Part shown: piece after piece, positions 60,950-64,000 of the stretch | Layout of the letters: the number at the start of each line of letters is the position of its first letter | Position numbering within the stretch: the stretch's first letter is position 1 | Source: Dasania phycosphaerae | Lineage (GTDB): Bacteria; Pseudomonadota; Gammaproteobacteria; Pseudomonadales; Dasaniaceae | Length of the DNA: 64,000 bases | Direction of reading: 5' to 3' | NCBI RefSeq assembly: GCF_026891035.1 | Contig: NZ_JAPTGG010000001.1 | Location: 186,001-250,000, forward strand | The notes under the pieces: generated by a model | Databases searched by the model: none | Told to the model about the DNA's origin: nothing | Seen by the model: the letters and a program-made list of their open reading frames with translations, nothing else | Translations under genes and position numbers: made by a program

Positions 60950-62557
60950 ATGAGTATTATCAAAACAGCTATCGATAAGCAAAGTACCGCCTTTGCAAAA
61001 AATGCCGCTCATATGCAAGCTCAGGTTGATGACTTACAGGCCTTGTTAGCAACGATTAAATTAGGGGGCGGCGAAAAAAATCAACGCCGTCATCAAGATC
61101 GCGGAAAATTATTAGTACGCGACAGAATCCAATTACTTATCGATAAAGACAGCCATTTTTTTGAGTTATCAGCGCTGGCCGCTTACCAAGTCTATGAAGA
61201 GACCGTGCCCGCCGCCGGTATTATTACTGGCATAGCTGTTATCCATGGCCAGCAATGCATGATTATTGCCAACGATGCCACGGTAAAAGGCGGTACCTAT
61301 TATCCACTGACCGTAAAAAAACATTTACGCGCCCAAACCATAGCCGAGCAAAATCAACTGCCTTGTATTTACTTAGTCGATTCCGGCGGTGCCAACCTCC
61401 CCCACCAAGATGAAGTATTTCCCGACCGCGAACACTTTGGCCGTATTTTTTTTAATCAAGCTAATATGTCAGCTAAAAACATCCCCCAAATTGCCTGTGT
61501 AATGGGCTCTTGCACAGCCGGTGGCGCCTATGTACCCGCCATGGCCGATGAATCAATTATCGTTAAAAACCAGGGCACAATCTTTTTAGCCGGCCCGCCC
61601 CTAGTTAAAGCAGCCACGGGTGAGGAGGTAAGCGCCGAAGAACTAGGCGGCGCCGAAGTACACTGCCGAAAATCCGGTGTCGCCGATCACTACGCCGAGG
61701 ATGATTTGCACGCCATACAATTAGTGCGGCAAGCCGTTGCCCACCTCAATCGCAAAAAAAATAACAGCCTAGCAAGCCAAGCCATTACTGAGCCCTTATA
61801 CCCCGCCGAAGAACTGTACGGCGTTATTCCTACCGATAGCCGCCAGGTTTATAGCATGCATGAAATTATTGCTCGCATAGTGGACGGCTCTGAGTTTCAC
61901 GAATTTAAAGCACTCTACGGTAAAACCCTAATCTGTGGCTTTGCGCATTTATACGGTAAACCTGTGGGCATAGTAGCCAGTAATGGGATTTTATTTAGCG
62001 AGTCTGCACAAAAAGGCGCGCACTTTATCGAGCTGTGCGCGCAGCGAAAAATCCCGCTGATTTTTTTACAAAATATCGTCGGCTTTATGGTGGGTAAACA
62101 ATACGAGCAAGGCGGCATAGCCAAACACGGTGCCAAAATGGTTACCGCCGTAGCCACCGCACAAGTGCCTAAACTCACCGTATTAATAGGCGGTTCTTTT
62201 GGCGCAGGTAACTACGGCATGTGCGGCCGCGCCTACGACCCCCGTTTTTTGTTTATGTGGCCCAATGCCCGTATCTCGGTGATGGGGGGTGAACAAGCCT
62301 CTGGCGTATTAGCGCAGGTTAAGCGCGAGCAAAAACAAAAAAACGGTGAAAGCTGGAGCGAGCAAGAAGAAAATGACTTTAAACAACCGATTAAAGAAAA
62401 ATACGAGCAACAGGGCCATCCCTATTACGCCTCAGCACGGTTATGGGACGATGGAGTTATAGACCCTAAAGATACTCGAGCAGTGCTAGGCAGCGCCTTA
62501 GAGGCCAGCCTGAATGCACCTATAGCCAGCACTCAATTTGGGCTCTTTAGAATGTAG
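60950..62557 (+). CDS. liuB: Methylcrotonyl-CoA carboxylase, carboxyltransferase subunit
   Basis: 535-residue beta subunit that carboxylates 3-methylcrotonyl-CoA using carboxybiotin on LiuD. GEKNQRRHQDRGKLLVRDRI, GTYYPLTVKKHLRAQ, VDSGGANLPHQDEVFPDREHFGRIFFNQANMS, MGSCTAGGAYVPAMAD and GSFGAGNYGMCGRAYDPRFLFMWPNARISVMGG match the family throughout. The biotin subunit gene is not in this window and is presumably downstream of liuE. Confidence 0.95.
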   Translation: MSIIKTAIDKQSTAFAKNAAHMQAQVDDLQALLATIKLGGGEKNQRRHQDRGKLLVRDRIQLLIDKDSHFFELSALAAYQVYEETVPAAGIITGIAVIHGQQCMIIANDATVKGGTYYPLTVKKHLRAQTIAEQNQLPCIYLVDSGGANLPHQDEVFPDREHFGRIFFNQANMSAKNIPQIACVMGSCTAGGAYVPAMADESIIVKNQGTIFLAGPPLVKAATGEEVSAEELGGAEVHCRKSGVADHYAEDDLHAIQLVRQAVAHLNRKKNNSLASQAITEPLYPAEELYGVIPTDSRQVYSMHEIIARIVDGSEFHEFKALYGKTLICGFAHLYGKPVGIVASNGILFSESAQKGAHFIELCAQRKIPLIFLQNIVGFMVGKQYEQGGIAKHGAKMVTAVATAQVPKLTVLIGGSFGAGNYGMCGRAYDPRFLFMWPNARISVMGGEQASGVLAQVKREQKQKNGESWSEQEENDFKQPIKEKYEQQGHPYYASARLWDDGVIDPKDTRAVLGSALEASLNAPIASTQFGLFRM

Positions 62558-62689
62558 CCATATATGCGCTATAGATAGCTATAAATGCTAACTATTCGCG
62601 TCAATTAGCCATAATTGTTAAGTTTTACGCGAGAGTATCCCCTCACTTTTGTATACAATGGCCTAACCCCCATCTATTAGAGGCCCAAC

Positions 62690-62902
62690 ATGGCAACTAA
62701 ACCGTTAAAAACCGTAGGTAAAAAGAAACAGCCAGCCGCCGTAGAAACTTCCGAATCTATAGAAGACAAAGTGCAGGCCTTTCTCAAAGCAGGCGGCACA
62801 ATAGAGCAAGTGGGCTCGGGTGTTAGCGGCCAGCAAAGCATGGCGCCCCCCAAACCCAAGCCTAAACCTGCCGAACCGACTGAGCCAACACCACAAAACT
62901 AG
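62690..62902 (+). CDS. Small protein of unknown function in the liu operon
   Basis: 70-residue protein. A basic opening (KPLKTVGKKKQPA) leads to a helix EDKVQAFLKAGGTIEQVGSGVSGQQ and a proline-rich tail (PPKPKPKPAEPTEPTPQ). The FLxxGGxI pattern vaguely recalls SutA-type transcription modulators, but the similarity is short and not tested. It has its own AGAGG ribosome site and is 131 bases from liuB. No signal peptide or membrane segment. I do not assign a function. Confidence 0.6.
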   Translation: MATKPLKTVGKKKQPAAVETSESIEDKVQAFLKAGGTIEQVGSGVSGQQSMAPPKPKPKPAEPTEPTPQN

Positions 62903-63067
62903 GCCACAGCTAAAACCATAAGCCCGCAGAGTGCGCATAAGCCATAAGCCTAGCTATGCCCTCTGCCCGCCCCTACTCGCTATACAGCGATTAAACAGCA
63001 GCTAAAATATAAAAAAAAGCAGCAACAGCCCTATACCGTCCCAGCTAGTAGACTAATAGGCCATACC

Positions 63068-63871
63068 ATGACTGACAGCACAGCGAATACAGTAAGCACC
63101 ACCATCAGCGCCAATGGCATAGCCACCGTTACCCTCAACCGGCCAGAAAAAAATAACGCCTTTGATGACAGCATGATTGCCCAACTAATCGGCCACTTTC
63201 AAGCCATCGATAACGACCCCAATATACGCGCCATGATTTTAGCCGCTAGCGGCAAAAACTTCTCCGCTGGTGGTGATTTAGCCTGGATGAAACGCATGGC
63301 CAGTTACAGCTATGAGCAAAACCTGCAAGATGCCCACGGTTTAGCGCAAATGTTAAAAACGCTTAATTTTATGAGTAAGCCAACTATCGCCCGCATACAA
63401 GGGGCCGCCTATGGTGGCGCAGTAGGTTTAGCCTGCTGCTGCGATATAGTTGTTGCCAGTAGCGACGCCAAGTTTTGTTTAAGCGAAGTTAAAATAGGCC
63501 TAATCCCTGCGACTATCGCCCCCTATGTAATAGCCGCTATAGGTGAACGCGCCAGCCGCCGCTACTGCCTTAGCGCCGAGCTAATCGATGCGCAAAAAGC
63601 GTTGCAATTAGGCATAGCCTCAGAGGTGGTGGCCAGCAACGAGCTAGACAACTGCATAGCCAATATCTGCAAGCAGCTGCTTAGCAACGGCCCCAGCGCC
63701 ATGAGCGCCGCCAAGCAATTAATTTTTGAGCTTGCTCACCAGCCTATAGATGCAGCCATTATAGAAACCAGCTGCCAAGCTATAGCCCAGCGCCGCGCTG
63801 GCCCTGAAGGGCAAGAAGGCCTAAGCGCCTTTTTGGAAAAACGAAAACCGCAGTGGTATAAAGATCAATAA
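63068..63871 (+). CDS. liuC: Methylglutaconyl-CoA hydratase
   Basis: 267-residue crotonase-family enzyme that hydrates 3-methylglutaconyl-CoA to HMG-CoA. The oxyanion-hole segments SAGGDLAWMKRM and GAAYGGAVGLACCCDIVVAS are present, and FCLSEVKIGLIPATIAPYVI marks the methylglutaconyl-CoA branch. It follows liuB and precedes the HMG-CoA lyase gene, consistent with the leucine pathway. Confidence 0.92.
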   Translation: MTDSTANTVSTTISANGIATVTLNRPEKNNAFDDSMIAQLIGHFQAIDNDPNIRAMILAASGKNFSAGGDLAWMKRMASYSYEQNLQDAHGLAQMLKTLNFMSKPTIARIQGAAYGGAVGLACCCDIVVASSDAKFCLSEVKIGLIPATIAPYVIAAIGERASRRYCLSAELIDAQKALQLGIASEVVASNELDNCIANICKQLLSNGPSAMSAAKQLIFELAHQPIDAAIIETSCQAIAQRRAGPEGQEGLSAFLEKRKPQWYKDQ

Positions 63872-63909
63872 AAGCCAACTGGCGCGTAAATAATATATAG
63901 AGAAACTCC

Positions 63910-64000
63910 ATGAGCACCCTGCCCAGCACCGTAAAAATTGTAGAAGTAGGCCCCCGCGATGGCCTACAAAACGAATCACAAACCATACCCACCGCCGTCA
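63910..64000 (+). CDS. liuE: Hydroxymethylglutaryl-CoA lyase (3' truncated)
   Basis: Only the first 30 residues are in the window. STVKIVEVGPRDGLQNESQ is the conserved opening of HMG-CoA lyase, with the metal and substrate residues in VGPRDGLQNE. It cleaves HMG-CoA to acetyl-CoA and acetoacetate, the last step of leucine breakdown. It starts 38 bases after liuC and continues past the window edge. Confidence 0.9.
   Translation, partial: MSTLPSTVKIVEVGPRDGLQNESQTIPTAV

Overview
The window is a dense, chromosome-type segment of a gammaproteobacterium. The gene families suggest a marine, aerobic or facultative, motile heterotroph of the Cellvibrionales/Spongiibacteraceae kind, but this is inferred from gene content and I do not name a genus. 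No rRNA, tRNA, phage, plasmid or CRISPR locus was seen. Most of the segment is ordinary core and accessory metabolism. It also carries several unusual gene fusions, readable operator sites, short-repeat arrays, one MITE-like element and one decayed gene.

Layout. 1-2.2 kb: the end of an MCE-type lipid ABC transporter (ATPase, MCE protein, auxiliary lipoprotein). 2.4-5.7 kb: a GIY-YIG-like protein, a monoheme cytochrome c with a possible FNR/ANR site, an MgtC-family protein, and a PstS-OmpA fusion behind a Pho box. 5.7-10 kb: a 1428-residue protein with an antitoxin-type HTH, five GAF domains, two PAS domains and GGDEF. 10.3-12.7 kb: a DUF523-DUF1722 protein and photolyase. 13.2-18 kb: a malyl/citramalyl-CoA lyase, a CaiB-type CoA transferase, an FAH-family enzyme and a LysR regulator, with a heptamer array and a 296-bp MITE-like element between them. 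18.2-23.1 kb: a TIGR01777 epimerase, a kinase-aminotransferase fusion, a relic of an encapsulated ferritin gene, and a GcvT-family enzyme. 23.6-27 kb: a PotD-like protein paired with a membrane GGDEF-EAL protein, resembling NspS-MbaA. 27-33 kb: an atypical Nramp protein, an Aer-type receptor behind a perfect FNR/ANR box, and two NSS transporters.

33-39.4 kb: an iron block with a glutaredoxin-like protein, a PepSY membrane protein, an FMN-binding protein, a porin, FeoB and FeoA, with two Fur-box candidates. 39.5-43.3 kb: an arsenate operon (ArsR, GAPDH, ArsJ, radical SAM), in which the GAPDH stop codon lies inside a 15-copy heptamer array. 43.3-49.8 kb: an LtaS-type sulfatase, a RIO kinase, a solute-binding protein, agmatinase and a Deg protease. 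50.1-53.9 kb: a BlaI-controlled operon encoding an M56 peptidase fused to a TonB domain, a TonB, an ExbD and a SIMPL protein, with three copies of one operator. 54-58.3 kb: an AraC regulator and a three-gene beta-oxidation operon. 59.2-64 kb: a leucine/isovalerate operon (liuR, liuA, liuB, a small protein, liuC, start of liuE) behind a LiuR-like palindrome.

The most distinctive signals are the HTH-GAF-PAS-GGDEF protein with a palindrome at its promoter, the BlaI/M56-TonB operon, the family of CTAG-containing heptamer repeats at four gene junctions, the encapsulated-ferritin pseudogene, and the putative Fur-controlled flavin-reduction and ferrous-uptake block.
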